64,000 bases of DNA from Agrypnia vestita (GCA_016648135.1 JADDOH010023140.1:62001-126000); one strand, 5' to 3'. Positions 34,650-45,824 are shown, numbered from the stretch's first letter. The notes: generated by a model not told the origin, from the letters alone. Made by a program: numbers and translations.

Positions 34650-35110
34650 TCATGTTCTCCGCATCCGGTGCTCGCGTGAAATTCATCCTCTGCGCACCTG
34701 ATGGGAAAGAGGAAATGTTGAAAACCGCGCTCGCGCCCGCGAAGAATCCTCTACCCCGCGCGGCTCGGCCCCGCGCAGCGAGGGCGGCGTTTCTCTTCGA
34801 CTGTTGCGAGGGCCGATTGGTTTGGTTTGGCCGGTTTGGTGAAGTCGCCCCGCTCTGCCCGGCCCGGGCGGACGCCTACCTGGTGAGCCGCGGCGGGCGT
34901 TGACCCCCGGGGTCCGCTCGCCGCTCAGCCTTAGAACCTGTCCTAGACAATAAAGAGCATCCAGGGCGGACGCATTGACCTTGCCGGTGGTTCACCGGTC
35001 CGGCCGCCTCGCCTTCCGGCAGCATCTTCCCCGACGGCTGGTCGCGCTGGATCCCGAGGAGGCGATGACTGGACCAGCCGCGCGATTCCGTCATCGATTG
35101 CCGACACTCG
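34650..35110. other. GC-rich patch, unidentified
   Basis: Sharply higher GC and CpG than its surroundings. Frames run on both strands (34652-34903 plus, 35094-34876 minus), neither with a familiar motif. It could be a CpG-island-like regulatory region or decayed transposon coding DNA. Confidence 0.35.
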
Positions 35111-35179
35111 GCCGCGTGCTGAAAATAACAGGATTGTTTATGTGTTGAGTAAAACGGATATTTTATACGAACCGCATAT

Positions 35180-35235
35180 TTTACCGAGTGGCAAGTCTCG
35201 ACGTTTCGCTGAAGTCTTATTCAGCGTCAGCAGGA
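35180..35235 (-). other. Hammerhead-like core, site 3 (one core base differs)
   Basis: CTGCTGA instead of CTGATGA, a perfect 7 bp stem CGCTGAA/TTCAGCG, and GAAACGT, followed by a CGAG/CTCG stem. The substitution falls on a conserved core adenine, so this copy would be inactive. Confidence 0.3.
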
Positions 35236-35239
35236 GAGC

Positions 35240-35720
35240 GTTCTTAACTCTTTTTACAGTATTGTTATTAAACGTCGTCGTCTGTCAAATGTCGATATTT
35301 ATATCGTGAAAAATCGCGAGACACAATAATAATCAATAACGACCCTTGCGTGTAACTTGGGCGCGCGCTGATTGTGTTATCTCTCCAATTGATTATCTTA
35401 AGTTGTAATTTCAGCAAGTTACGGACCGATAAACATTCGACATTGGCTATAATTTAATGTTTGAACTCTTTGGATGGATGTATTTGAAACAAACTGATTG
35501 CTTTCAACTTTTAAAATAATATTAGTATCCACTTACCAACTAACCTAATAAACCTTATCTAACTCACTGGAATTAGGCTGGAATTACAACAACAATACTG
35601 ATGATTACTAGCCGCTAATGAGACCCGGCGCCCGAGCCTTAACCTAGCCCGTAACCTGATAGTAGCGACCTATGCTGAACGTGCAGAATCGGGTAGATTT
35701 TTTCTTTGTGTCTAACAAAA
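35240..35720. other. Anonymous DNA
   Basis: No gene or element recognised. Confidence 0.5.
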
Positions 35721-35722
35721 GG

Positions 35723-35724
<2 letters not shown>

Positions 35725-35753
<29 letters not shown>

Positions 35754-36540
35754 TGGATAACTTATATAACGCCGTTTTCGCGAATACTCACCTCAAGGGC
35801 GCTTTACACAGAAAAATTATTATATTACAAAACAACTTACCGCTAAAAAAGAAAAAAAAACTTATTTACTATTACTTATTCACTTGGTGGCATGCAAGAA
35901 ATGTAATTAAAATTGAATACTATAATAGTTGGGAGTGCCTGAAAGAATTAAGTGTTTTCGCGGAGCGCACAATAGGAGTGGAAAACACTAGCTAGTGTTG
36001 TGGTCAGATTCTATAGGTTTTTATAGGATTGTCTAAATAAATGCGTCTTAAGTTGTTTTTTGAACTGTGGTAAGCTGTCTGTTTGTCTCAGTTTATTAGG
36101 TAGTTTGTTCCATAACTTTGGTCCAGCCACCGCGAAAGCACGATCACCGAAATTAGTTTTGTGGACGCGTTTTACTTCAGCTAACGTATTTGTATTAGAT
36201 GTTGATGCTGAGCGAAGTGTTAGTTGTCTATTATTTGCGAAGAAAGGAATGCAGAAGTCGGTTATGTATTGAGGGGCCATGTTGTGAATAGCCTTAAATA
36301 TTGTAAGGCAAAGCTTATATTCAATCCTCTCTGGACATCTAAGTCAGTGAAGGTTTTGAAGATGGTTTGAGATGTGCGCAAACTTTGAAACGCCGGTAAT
36401 GAGTCTTGCGGTGGCATTATATACAGATTGTAATTTGTTTATTTCCTGTTTCGGGAGATGAGCGTAAATACCATTACAGTAGTCTAAGCGAGAGATAACG
36501 TATGCATTTATTAGTGATATGTCCCGTGTTATGGTAGGTA
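35725..36540 (-). mobile_element. L2-clade LINE 3' end
   Basis: Minus strand: SRLDYCNGIYAHLPKQEINK, then ATARLITGVSK, and at 36280-36011 FGDRAFAVAGPKLWNKLP followed by FKKQLKTHLFRQ, the standard C-terminus of L2/CR1-type reverse transcriptases. The 3' UTR ends with the conserved L2-style segment TGTGTAAAGCGCCCTTGAGG and CGGCGTTATATAA, then an (ATT)n tail. One stop interrupts the frame. Confidence 0.85.
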
Positions 36541-36549
36541 CCTAGTAGA

Positions 36550-36772
36550 CAGGCGCGTGCAGTCTGTACATTGATTGAAGAATGAGTTCTACGTACACAC
36601 ATAAAAAAGAAGCGAAGTGAAATATTTATATGGTAGAATGTTAAGATATATTAAAATGTGAATAACATGATGCTAATTTTGATACGATAAATATATTTTA
36701 TTTCGGTTTATTGCGTTTAAATTCTACTTAAGTACAGCTTATTTTAAAGTACCGATTGCACGTCGCTGCCTG
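36550..36772. mobile_element. TIR MITE, family M2, copy 2
   Basis: CAGGCGCGTGCAGTCTGTAC to GATTGCACGTCGCTGCCTG. Internal GAATGAGTTCTACGTACAC replaces the usual GAAGCATGAC. It directly abuts the L2 fragment. Confidence 0.6.
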
Positions 36773-36784
36773 TAGACACTACCA

Positions 36785-37330
36785 TTTAACTAACTAACTA
36801 ACCATCACGCCGTTTCCACGCAGGGGTAGGCAGAGAGGATTGAACGCCACACTCTTCTATCCTGGCACACCACTTTTGCTTCGGTCACATTCATACGTCT
36901 TCTCACACAAGTTCTACGGTTGTTGCGGCTTTTAACGGGGCCATCCTCAAACACTTGTTGTATCTGGTTATGCCAGGCCTTTCGCGGACGTATTTAGGGC
37001 CAATTTTAATGGTGTTGTTGAAAAAATGTGACGAATCAGGCAGGGAATCAATGAAATCTGCCGATATTTCTACTTCTTCTGCTTTGTTTAGACCCAAGAG
37101 TCTGTTTTCCTCTTGTGATGCTGAATTCAAGCTATCTCTCCGTCTCTTCGGGGGTCTTCCTGGTGAACGCTGTCCATCTGGTACGCCATCCAGAGCTTTG
37201 TATGGAATTATTTTTGTACTCATTCTCTGTCGCCCCACCTGACCACACCTCGCAGATATATTTTTTTACAAGGACAATTATCCGGAAAAGTTTGATGGAA
37301 ATCTGACGAGAACTACAGGAGTTACCGTGC
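36785..37330 (-). mobile_element. RTE-like LINE 3' end
   Basis: The minus strand includes YKALDGVPDGQRSPGRPPKR (the GRP.KR segment of LINE C-termini). In the last 120 bp it reads NVTEAKVVCQDRRVWRSILS before CCCTGCGTGGAAACGGCGTG, ending in a (TTAG)n tail at 36780-36793. Frames are shifted between segments. Confidence 0.6.
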
Positions 37331-37589
37331 ATAAATATACAGACACATTTTTTATCGTGGAGTGGTTTCACTGTCTCCAGGTCATGATCGTGCAAAGTGC
37401 ATTTAATTTTTTTGGAAGTTGCGTCACGAGAACTTAAATAGATTCATACATATTTGAATTGTTTAATTTAAAATCTACCCGAAAATTCTGTGAATAGACT
37501 ATTACTATTGTTTTTTCAATGAATGGAAATAAAAAAATTAAGGTTTAAAATTTAAAAGATCTGACGTCACAATATAACTATTTTCAGAA

Positions 37590-37755
37590 TAGCACAGGTA
37601 GTCTATAAATGCATAGGAAACATGATTTTGGAAGCCATAAATAGATAAAATTTAAAATTCAACATTTAAGATTAGTTATCCCCGTTACTTCATTCAAAAC
37701 AGTTTTTATAAATTCTTTGTATATTGCTGTCCTTACTTTTATACCCCACTATGAA
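37590..37755. mobile_element. V-family MITE fragment
   Basis: AACATGATTTTGGAAGCCAT...TGCTGTCCTTACTTTTATACCCCAC. The left terminus is missing. Confidence 0.55.
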
Positions 37756-37759
37756 ACTT

Positions 37760-38205
37760 CTCCATTACGTACGTACCGCTAATTTTCAAACGTCTTTAAG
37801 TACCACCTAAATCGTAAATCAATACGTCAAATACTCCTTAAATATTTGCTCGCATCTGTCACCGACCGGCATTGTCCTTCGCAGTGCGTTTGTTAGGATA
37901 TTTCGTCACGTTTACTCCGATAACAGAATTTTTTGTTTAAAGCATACCGCCCGTCACAAAGCCGCCCGGTTGATTTATGCGACTATATATTATTTTCATG
38001 GCAAGATTTTTTAGAAGACTTCCGAATTGTTGCCGTAAATGTAATTTTGCTTAAGGATGGTCACGGATGCGTTGCGTCACATAATGGGTGACCGTCCTAA
38101 TAGCCATCAATAAATAAATGGTCTTAAAACTGCAGGTACTACACCTTACGCACATAATATGGATTTATTTACGACTTCTTGAATACGCGGAAATAATCCT
38201 AAAGT
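37760..38205. other. Anonymous DNA
   Basis: No gene or element recognised. Confidence 0.5.
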
Positions 38206-38211
38206 CCTTAA

Positions 38212-38830
38212 GGCCCCAGACCACTGTGCGCGCGGTATGAGGGTGTATTTTTCGTAATTATTTTCAAGCAAACGATACATGGAATTTTTTTTATTTATTA
38301 GTCATAGTATATATATACATACTGAAGACTGCATAAAAAATTTTGTACTAAAATCTAAAGTATAGTTTTCGGTATATGCTGCTTCCAAGAGGACACTCTG
38401 ACAAATTTGGCGCTGAATTTCGGAATTTCGATATCTAAAAAAATGGCGGACTTGCGAATTTTATTTTCGATTTTTTATAGAAAATTTTCATCATTTGTTA
38501 AAAAAAATAGAAGGGGGACCTTTATAAAAAAAAACTCTGCGTGGTGCCATAGAGACTGGATTTTCAAACAGTTTACGACTTGGCGCATGGAAATCGGATG
38601 TATAGTTTTTCTGATATGCTGTCAACCAGGTTGAAAAATGTACTTTTGAGAAAAACACGTTCAAAGTTTTGCTGAAGGATAAAACATACAAACAAAAAAT
38701 TTTAAACCGCTGCATCGCCGTCAATTTTACAAATTTCTTTAAAATATTTGGTGAGAGCATTCTTAACAAATGCATCTTTCGGAAAATGAAAAAAAAAATG
38801 ACAAAAAAATTTTCACAGTGGTCTGGGGCC
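38212..38830. mobile_element. TIR element flanked by TTAA
   Basis: Perfect 17 bp ends GGCCCCAGACCACTGTG, with TTAA on both sides (38208-38211, 38831-38834). TTAA duplications suit piggyBac-like or Kolobok elements. TTA plus a GGCC end would also suit Harbinger. No transposase recognised. The 173-codon minus frame 39012-38491 runs across the element boundary and is not a gene. Confidence 0.75.
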
Positions 38831-38919
38831 TTAACAGTGCGGTATTTCTTTTTTATTGTCCCCTTAAAGATTCTTCTTATACTTAAGATTATTTTAATAT
38901 ATTTATAATGTTCATATAC

Positions 38920-39020
38920 AGGGCATCTCGTAGTTATAAGCCGAACATAGTCAAACAAACAACACAACCATGTTATGGAGATTACAATACCAAAATTTGC
39001 ATTTTTTTCCAATATTTCTA
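38920..39020 (+). mobile_element. P-family MITE fragment
   Basis: ACAGGGCATCTCGTAGTTAT...CAAAATTTGCATTTTTTTCC, breaking off at the next element. Confidence 0.5.
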
Positions 39021-39022
39021 AC

Positions 39023-39290
39023 TGCTATTTCTGTATCTTGACAGTTATTGTACAACATTGTAATGCCGCCAATTTTGACGTTTTAACTTTGAAATTAATG
39101 AATTCAATCAATCACAAAGCTCCAAAACGTAAACGAACGTTTTTCACAATTATGAATAATGAGCTTTCTCCTTGATGAATTCATTAATTGCTAACCTATC
39201 AAACTTAAAACGTCAAAATTGGCGACATTAAAATGTTATACAATAACAGTCAAGATACTGAAATAGCAATATTGCTTATTTCAGAATATG
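39023..39290. mobile_element. Long-TIR MITE, family M4, copy 1
   Basis: Arms of about 100 bp: GACAGTTATTGTACAACATT and CAATTTTGACGTTTTAA face TTAAAACGTCAAAATTGG and AATGTTATACAATAACAGTC. Copy 2 is at 56776-57068. Confidence 0.75.
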
Positions 39291-39534
39291 TCCGATCGTA
39301 CATATTATCAACTTTGACGTATGACAGTCGTCTTCATATACATATTTCATAGTGACTTCACGCGTATGTCCGTCCATTTTGTGGGTTTTATTATTTTTTT
39401 ATTTATTCAAATCGAAGCTTACAACGCATGAAAACGTTTTACAAAGAAAAAGATTGAAACATTTGAAAAATTTCTGTTCCATACATTTATTAATCGCTTA
39501 CGTTAATATCTATAAAATTACTTACTTAAAGGTG

Positions 39535-39592
39535 ATGTGTTTAGTGTGTATATGTGTATGTGTGCGTGTGTACGTGTTTGTGTATGTATGTT
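39535..39592. repeat. TG-rich simple repeat
   Basis: Interrupted (TG)n/(GTGTAT)n run. Confidence 0.7.
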
Positions 39593-39727
39593 TCTAACAA
39601 AACAACCTTATTATTCTGGAAATAGGGGAGACATTTCTTTACTAACAATTATGATAATATTTTCCGACTGCAATCAAAAGGAAATATTGATTTATTTGTA
39701 TTTGAAGAGCTTATCTGATAGAATAAT

Positions 39728-39771
39728 GATATTAATTCGTATCTCGAAGCACAGAGATACGAATTAATATC
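39728..39771. repeat. Perfect 18 bp hairpin
   Basis: GATATTAATTCGTATCTC (39728-39745) and its exact reverse complement (39754-39771) around the loop GAAGCACA. Such perfection suggests either a young foldback or a structured element. Confidence 0.8.
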
Positions 39772-39839
39772 AATATCACAAGTAGATACGATAGTCATTG
39801 TATTTTAACTAACGCATATATCTGATATTTTTAATTCCA

Positions 39840-39901
39840 GTTTAGCACAATATAAAGATGCGCTACCAGAAGCTCTAAACTCTGCCATCCTGAATTCATA
39901 A
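39840..39901 (+). other. Exon-like scrap
   Basis: After TTTTTAATTCCAG comes an open 20-codon frame (SLAQYKDALPEALNSAILNS) and a stop. It could be a terminal exon or a LINE tail. No known protein is recognised. Confidence 0.2.
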
Positions 39902-40210
39902 TGTAATCACAAACAAATTATTATACCTATTTGTTTAACCTTGTATATTTTTTTTTAATTTTTATTTATTTATTTCAGTATATATACGCCCATCAGAGCA
40001 TTTACATAAACATTGGGTAATACATGTCGGTAATGAGAAATATAAAAAGAAAATAAAAAAAGTCGTATAAAGAAATATAAAATGACATAATAACAGAAAT
40101 ATAAAAAGAGCTCTACAACTAAACTTAAACACAGAATCCATAATTTCATAAATCTATAAATACTTCATATTTTTTATAGGATTAGCGATAATTACAGAAA
40201 TATAAATTAA

Positions 40211-40276
40211 GAAGAAGAAGAAGAAGAAGAAAAAAAGAAGAAGAAAAAGAAAAAAAAAAGAAGAAAAAAAAAAGAA
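40211..40276. repeat. AAG/A-rich low-complexity tract
   Basis: Imperfect (AAG)n with A runs. It may be the A-rich tail of a retroelement whose 3' end TTGAAATAAATAAATAATT lies near 40425-40443. Confidence 0.6.
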
Positions 40277-40444
40277 TATATACTTCATACCTCGTTTTTC
40301 TAAATTACTGTTATAACTTTAAACAACTGTCTATACTATATTGTCAATTCTGTAATTTTAGCTGTTCTACTCTTTGGATTTCTTGTATATATTATTATGT
40401 AAAAGGTACTTCTGTACCGTATATTGAAATAAATAAATAATTAT

Positions 40445-41655
40445 TGACAAACACAAATAACTGATTAGCAAAATCGTAAATTTTATACAATTCGAAAGGA
40501 TTATATACTAAACAAGTTATACCCATAAGGCACAGTATAGTAAAGCATACAGTATTATATCTTCATACAAACAGCCGAAACGACACCCTTCGAAATCTCG
40601 GTATACTTCGAACTGCTCAGTCGCCGCAGGGCTGCAGTAACGTGCGGACGCAAGCAGTGTGAGACGTTCCCACGCATACATTTAGGTCAATTTATGGCAC
40701 CCCAAACCATAAAGAGTCAGTCAATGAGCAGCCCTGGTGCGTTTTTAACCAAGTTTAAGTACCAAGCGGCCGTAGGTATTTATTTCAAGGACACTGCCGA
40801 GATAACATACTGTATGTATTTATTATACTGTGCATAAGGTACCTAGAAATAGAGGGGAAGAAGCAATAAAAATCATAAACCTGTTTTACACCTCATATAC
40901 GGTAATTTTTCTCTTGTCAAATAAGTTACGAATAACGAACGGCTTTTGAGTCATTTGAATACATGCTCGTTAATGTATTAATATCGTAGTGGAATTCTGG
41001 TGATAATTAAATTGTTTTACATAAATTAATAGATATTTCACTTAAAACTTTTAAAAATGTGTTCCTTTATAAATCCTTTATATTATCTTCAATCTTGGAA
41101 GTGAAAATTAACACACTTCCCGTCATCCAATCGAGCTGAAATTTTGCACATCGACTTGATGTCGATGACAATACATTCTTACGTGTATTTGGAGTCACAT
41201 ATACACACGCACACAAATAAATGCAAATTTATCTCAGATGTACTAATCTAACAACGAAATTATTCTGTTGATAATTCACTGGTCACTTCATTTACGCGGG
41301 TGATAATTTGCAAGAAAATTTACGTAAATTGAAAATGTTTAAACAAGATATCTAAATCTGCGTCGGTTGAAGTATATAACTTATTAATTGCCTAATAATG
41401 GTTCCAAATGGCATTAAACTTATCTATTTATTAAATGAAAGAATAGTATTTTGATTTTTTGTTATAATAAATAATAACAATATAAACATACTCTTTAACG
41501 ATACATCGATTTATTTAATGTAATAATGAAATAAAGTGAAAAAAAAACAAGATAGGTACGTAGATATTTTCGCCTTTTCATTGAAAGGATTTAATGTTAC
41601 AACTTTTTGGATTTCTTTTCTTTTTCAATAATAGCAAAATAACTTTGTGGTAACA
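40445..41655. other. Anonymous AT-rich DNA
   Basis: Contains CATCCAATCGAGCTGAAATTTTGCAC at 41123-41150, a phrase shared with the repeat near 23203 (inverted). No gene recognised. Confidence 0.45.
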
Positions 41656-41658
41656 TTA

Positions 41659-42424
41659 AGCCATGTATTCACTAGGGGACAAATCGCGAAACATTCCGCT
41701 CGGCATGTCGCATCAACATCTACGCTCATGTTTCGGGGACAATGACGCGGCCATTTGACGTGTACACACCGGGACTCGCATATCTTGTCGCGGAAATGTC
41801 ACCCGATGAGCTTATGTTGACAGCTGCGGTATCTCATTTGGCGAAAACGGGGTTCCGCGCAATTCGAAATGTTTTTTTGGGTCGCAATTTCAAATAAACG
41901 AGGTTTTACTGTAGTAAATTGAATATTATTAAAAACAAAGTCCTTTTTGCAAATAATTATTGTTTTCCAGACGTCGCGGAAATATATCGCCCTATGAGGT
42001 TATGATGATAGCCGCGTATCTGTTTATGTTAATGAGTTTATCGAAAAGTAAGAGGAGAAAAAAGAGGAGAATGCGAAATTATTTACTGCAAAGAGAAAGA
42101 AGGACGGACATTCTATGCGATCTTCGATCGATACAGCTCGATGAGTTCAAGAACAATTTCGTTTCCCCACACTGTCATCTTGACAGATACATGCAGCGCA
42201 TGCGTATCCACTTGTAAACATACCACGTGGTACTGACGCTCCGCGGAATGTTGCAGTGAGTACGCTCGGGTACCGTGCGCATGGCAACGTTGCCACGGCA
42301 CGTAGAAATGCCGCGCCATGTTGTGCGCGAGGTCGCGGAACAGTGCACGACGTTGCAACGTCACGTAGACTCTATGCCGCGCGTGCTGTTGAGGGACAAT
42401 TTGTCCCCTAGTGAATACATGGCT
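41659..42424 (+). mobile_element. PIF/Harbinger derivative, family H2, copy 2
   Basis: Ends AGCCATGTATTCACTAGGGG, flanked by TTA (41656-41658, 42425-42427). 766 bp, nearly identical to 17602-18364. This copy keeps the exon-like frame open. Confidence 0.9.
41971..42217 (+). pseudogene. HARBI1-like transposase N-terminal exon fragment
   Basis: After acceptor TTGTTTTCCAG (ending 41970) the frame reads NISPYEVMMIAAYLFML, then KSKRRKKRRMRNYLLQRERR and LCDLRSIQLDEFKNNF. A basic cluster followed by an aromatic/Leu segment and L..D...F.NF is the N-terminal pattern of Harbinger transposases. It stops at 42217 with no DDE domain. In the 17.6 kb copy the same frame is broken by a stop. Confidence 0.6.
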
Positions 42425-42484
42425 TTATATAACATATATAAGGTAACAATAATAATAAAAAGAAAGCACCATTTATCGGATAAA

Positions 42485-42540
42485 CATGTTTCAACATGTT
42501 TCTGGGTCCAAGTCCTTTTATCAGGATACAACGCATATTA
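42485..42540 (-). other. Hammerhead-like core, site 4 (degenerate)
   Basis: CTGATAA, a poor stem, GAAACATGTTGAAACATGTT. One core base differs and the stem is weak. Confidence 0.25.
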
Positions 42541-42544
42541 AATT

Positions 42545-43300
42545 AAATTGGAGGTGTAGCCTAAACAAAAGACGACTATAAGGGAGTTAAATAACTAATT
42601 ATGAACTAATGTGAAAACAAATTTAATGGGTAATTATTTGCAAACAGGATTTAATTATTTATTATATTCTTATTTCTAAAATTTCTTATTTGTCTATTTG
42701 CAATCCCAATGTTATTTGTGTGTACAATTTCTTAACCCTTGTTAATATCAAAATAATTATTTGTTTCCAAAAAATAATCGGCAAACTCAGAATAGTGATT
42801 GCTATTTGATTATTCAATAAATAGTGGTTTTATAAAACATGTTTTCGTTGTATTAATAAAAATAATTCATTTAACGTGTCTGTACTATGCTTCTACTTAT
42901 ACGGGGCTCTATAACATAATAATTTATACTTAGAAGTCACGAAGCTCTCGCATGCACAGCCAATAGATCAACCTGCTAATCAAAAAAGATCGCCCCCAGG
43001 TAAACAGAAAAGGGAGAAAACGACCTAAGGGAACAAATCTACTCAGAATTTACGATCAGTACAGAATAAGATAACAATATATGCATACATATCCTTGCAC
43101 AGAGTACAGTGCATAAAAATTCCTCCGACTGACGTAAAAAAAGACAATAGCAAAGGGTACAAAATTATCATCATCATCTTCTACGCCCTCTTGTCTTAAG
43201 AGAGTCGGCCCAAGGTCTTGACAAGGTACTTCTATCTTCTTCTGTTTTGACCTCTTCGATATTTGTTCACCAATCAAGACCAATATGTCTTCATACATTA
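42545..43300. other. Anonymous AT-rich DNA
   Basis: No gene or element recognised. The 80-codon minus frame 43298-43056 matches nothing I know. Confidence 0.45.
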
Positions 43301-43305
43301 TTCGT

Positions 43306-43790
43306 TATAATAATAATAATAATAATAATAATATTGGATTATTTATATAGCGCCATTTTTGTGAAAATTTCACCTCAAGGGCGCTTTACACACAAAAAAT
43401 TCTTACATACTAAAATTATAGAATAACAAAATGAAAAATAAAATAAAAAGAAAAGAGAAAGAGAGAAACAGCTTAAAAAATAAAATACTAAAAGAAAACA
43501 ACGAATATTAAAAAGGTTCTGGGAAAGTTTTTGTAAACAAGTGCGTTTTAAGTCTTTTCTTAAATAAAGTCTCTGAATCCGTGTTTCTTATCAGGGAGGG
43601 CAAAGAATTTCACGCTTTGGGGCCCGCCACCGCAAATGCCCGTTCGCTGAACCTAGTTTTCTGGAAATGACTTGCTGGTTCCACAACCCTTCCCACCGCT
43701 GAAGTAGACGCTGATGTTGATGTTTATCCCAATTTCTGGATCGACCTAGCGCCGCACTTCCTCTGGAGTTGCTTAGAAGATGGAGCTTAG
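43306..43790 (-). mobile_element. L2-clade LINE 3' end, copy 2
   Basis: Minus: FSERAFAVAGPK, then SLPSLIRNTDSETLFKKRLK with THLF, then the TGTGTAAAGCGCCCTTGAGG segment and an (ATT)n tail at 43335-43306. Confidence 0.78.
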
Positions 43791-44239
43791 TATAGAAGCT
43801 TAGAGATATGGTGGTCGCTCATCCGGCATTCGCAAGACATATCCAAGCCACCTTAATTGAAATATTTGTAAAAATACGTACATTTATATTTAGTTACCAT
43901 AGCGGCATTGTTAGGAAAAAGTACAAATTTAAATATAAATAATATTTTGAGTATTTAATGTTTTTTTTCTATAATATTTGGTGTAATGTATATTGTACGA
44001 TATGGCTTATGAACATTTACTATATATATTAATAAAAATGTACGAAAACGTGCGTTTTGTAAAAAAAATATTTAACTAGGCGAATTTTAAAGTGGTAAGC
44101 ACAGCTTTAAAAACAGTTAAATTGTCTTTTTAACTTAACCTGGATTTCTGTATGACCGCACTATAAAGGGGACGCAAAACACCATTAAATTCTTCTACAT
44201 TACAATTTATTCATTTTTATTTTCATATTAACATTTTTT

Positions 44240-44420
44240 AAAATATAGACGCGAACACGGAATGCGTGGCGCATCAATATTCTTACTATTTTCAAAATAA
44301 GCTAAACGCTTGTGCTATGAAAATAGAACTAACTTGCTGGTGTCCTGGAATGGGGCTGGAATCAATGGCCACCAGATCACAAGGCGAGCTTCATTCAAGT
44401 ACACCAACAAGCTACTATTA
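44240..44420 (-). mobile_element. tRNA-derived SINE, family S1, copy 3
   Basis: The complement of AACACGGAATGCGTGGCGCA, GCTAAACGCTTGTGCTATGA, and a tRNA-like head at 44410-44345 with a worn B box. Confidence 0.7.
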
Positions 44421-44434
44421 TACAGTAATGGTAT

Positions 44435-44440
<6 letters not shown>

Positions 44441-44487
<47 letters not shown>
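44441..44487. repeat. (TA)n microsatellite
   Basis: About 23 TA units following the SINE. Confidence 0.9.
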
Positions 44488-44489
<2 letters not shown>

Positions 44490-44492
<3 letters not shown>

Positions 44493-45330
44493 GTAAAAAA
44501 AGTGAAACAATAATACGCAAAAAAATAATAATAAAAAAATAATAATAATAAATAAAAATAATAAGTAAAAACACATTTAAAAAAGAAGCAATAGTAAGTA
44601 ATACATCCTTAAAAAATAAACAATAAGAAAACAAATTAATGAAAAAGCATACAATTCAATAGTCAATTCTAATTCTAAGGGAGAAAATTCAGTTCACTTA
44701 ATTTTACTCAAAACTAAGCATATATCGGAAACAAAAATATCAACGAAATTTGAAATCCTGTTACCAAGCCGGTGCGTCCGAGTTATTGGCGAATTTACGG
44801 TGCAGTTATGTATTTCTATCGGTACCTATCTACAAAAAGCCCTGTTTCTTTTGTGTTGGTATTTTATACGTTGGAACCATTTGTTCTGGGCGGTCCAACA
44901 TGCTGTTATAATTTTTGAATAGAAATATGTGCAATGTCACTGTAATTAATTAGTTAATGAATTAGACGAGATGATGCTGAGTTTGATATTATCACATTTC
45001 AATACACAGCTCAGATGCACCGCGAGCATTGTAAGAATGATATTTTGTGAGATAATCAAGTTAACCAAACAACTAGGCCAAATCGGTTAACAGTCTACAC
45101 ACGTCAACCCCTTTTAAACACGAGCCGAGCCAAGGGGAGCGTTTTGCAAATTACAAATTGCTTATGAATGATGTTTATGTATTACAGTAGGTATTATTGA
45201 AACACGCGGAACAAAATTGTTGAATTAATTTTAAAGATAATTTGCTTATGAAAATTTTTATTAAAATCGTATACGAATGTCAAATAAAGCTATTTAAATT
45301 ATTTTTTACAAATTGTGATCCATTTGTTTA
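44490..45330. other. Anonymous AT-rich DNA
   Basis: A-rich (AAT)n-like runs at 44510-44580. No gene recognised. Confidence 0.5.
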
Positions 45331-45415
45331 AGGCGATCGTCTGGAAATATGGGAAAAAACCAGCAATTTTTCTCTTGCATATTTGAATTTTGCTTACATA
45401 GCCTGACGATCGCCT
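45331..45415. mobile_element. Tiny TIR MITE
   Basis: AGGCGATCGTC at 45331-45341 and its inverse ending at 45415. 85 bp, with a TTA on the left. Confidence 0.55.
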
Positions 45416-45487
45416 TCAATTGTTTAAAAATTGATTATTTTTTAAATCAATTTTTAACAAGATAATTTTTATATAGTACATATATAG

Positions 45488-45538
45488 TTTTCCAAAATTG
45501 AATAGATTTTCCAAAATTGAATAGATTTTCCAAAATCT
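45488..45538. repeat. Tandem repeat, 19 bp unit
   Basis: Two full units and a partial of TTTTCCAAAATTGAATAGA. Confidence 0.75.
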
Positions 45539-45584
45539 ATGGTCTAGTGGAATTAGCTCCATTTGAATAGACAACACTGGTGAA

Positions 45585-45640
45585 AGTTAAACCGTTATTT
45601 TAACCGGTTATTTTCGGTACAGTTATTTGGGATTACTTTT
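45585..45640. mobile_element. T1 hAT MITE fragment
   Basis: TTATTTTAACCGGTTATTTTCGGTACAG matches an inner segment of the T1 family. Confidence 0.45.
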
Positions 45641-45778
45641 TATGTCTATTTTTGCTGTGTTCACATTTAAGTGATGAAAAACATTTAAACTTATTGTATT
45701 ATATTTGTATTACCTATATTATATTTTGTGTTTTTCATTGTTTATGAACCATTCAAAAATAAAATAAAATCAAAAGAA
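45640..45778 (+). mobile_element. LINE L-a 3' tail
   Basis: TTTAAACTTATTGTATTATA, TGTATTACCTATATTATATT and TTTTTCATTGTTTATGAACC match 15297-15375, then AAAATAAAATAAAAT. Confidence 0.6.
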
Positions 45779-45824
45779 AACACTTGGGACCAGGAAATAT
45801 TTTTTCACGTTAACCGATTTTTCA

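Noticed and set aside
38491..39012. 173-codon minus-strand open frame
   Set aside because: It spans three different transposon fragments (TIR element, unique DNA, P-family scrap) and has no domain; chance opening.
39840..39901. Terminal coding exon of a nearby gene
   Set aside because: Only twenty codons after an AG, no partner exon, no recognised sequence; kept only as a low-confidence scrap.
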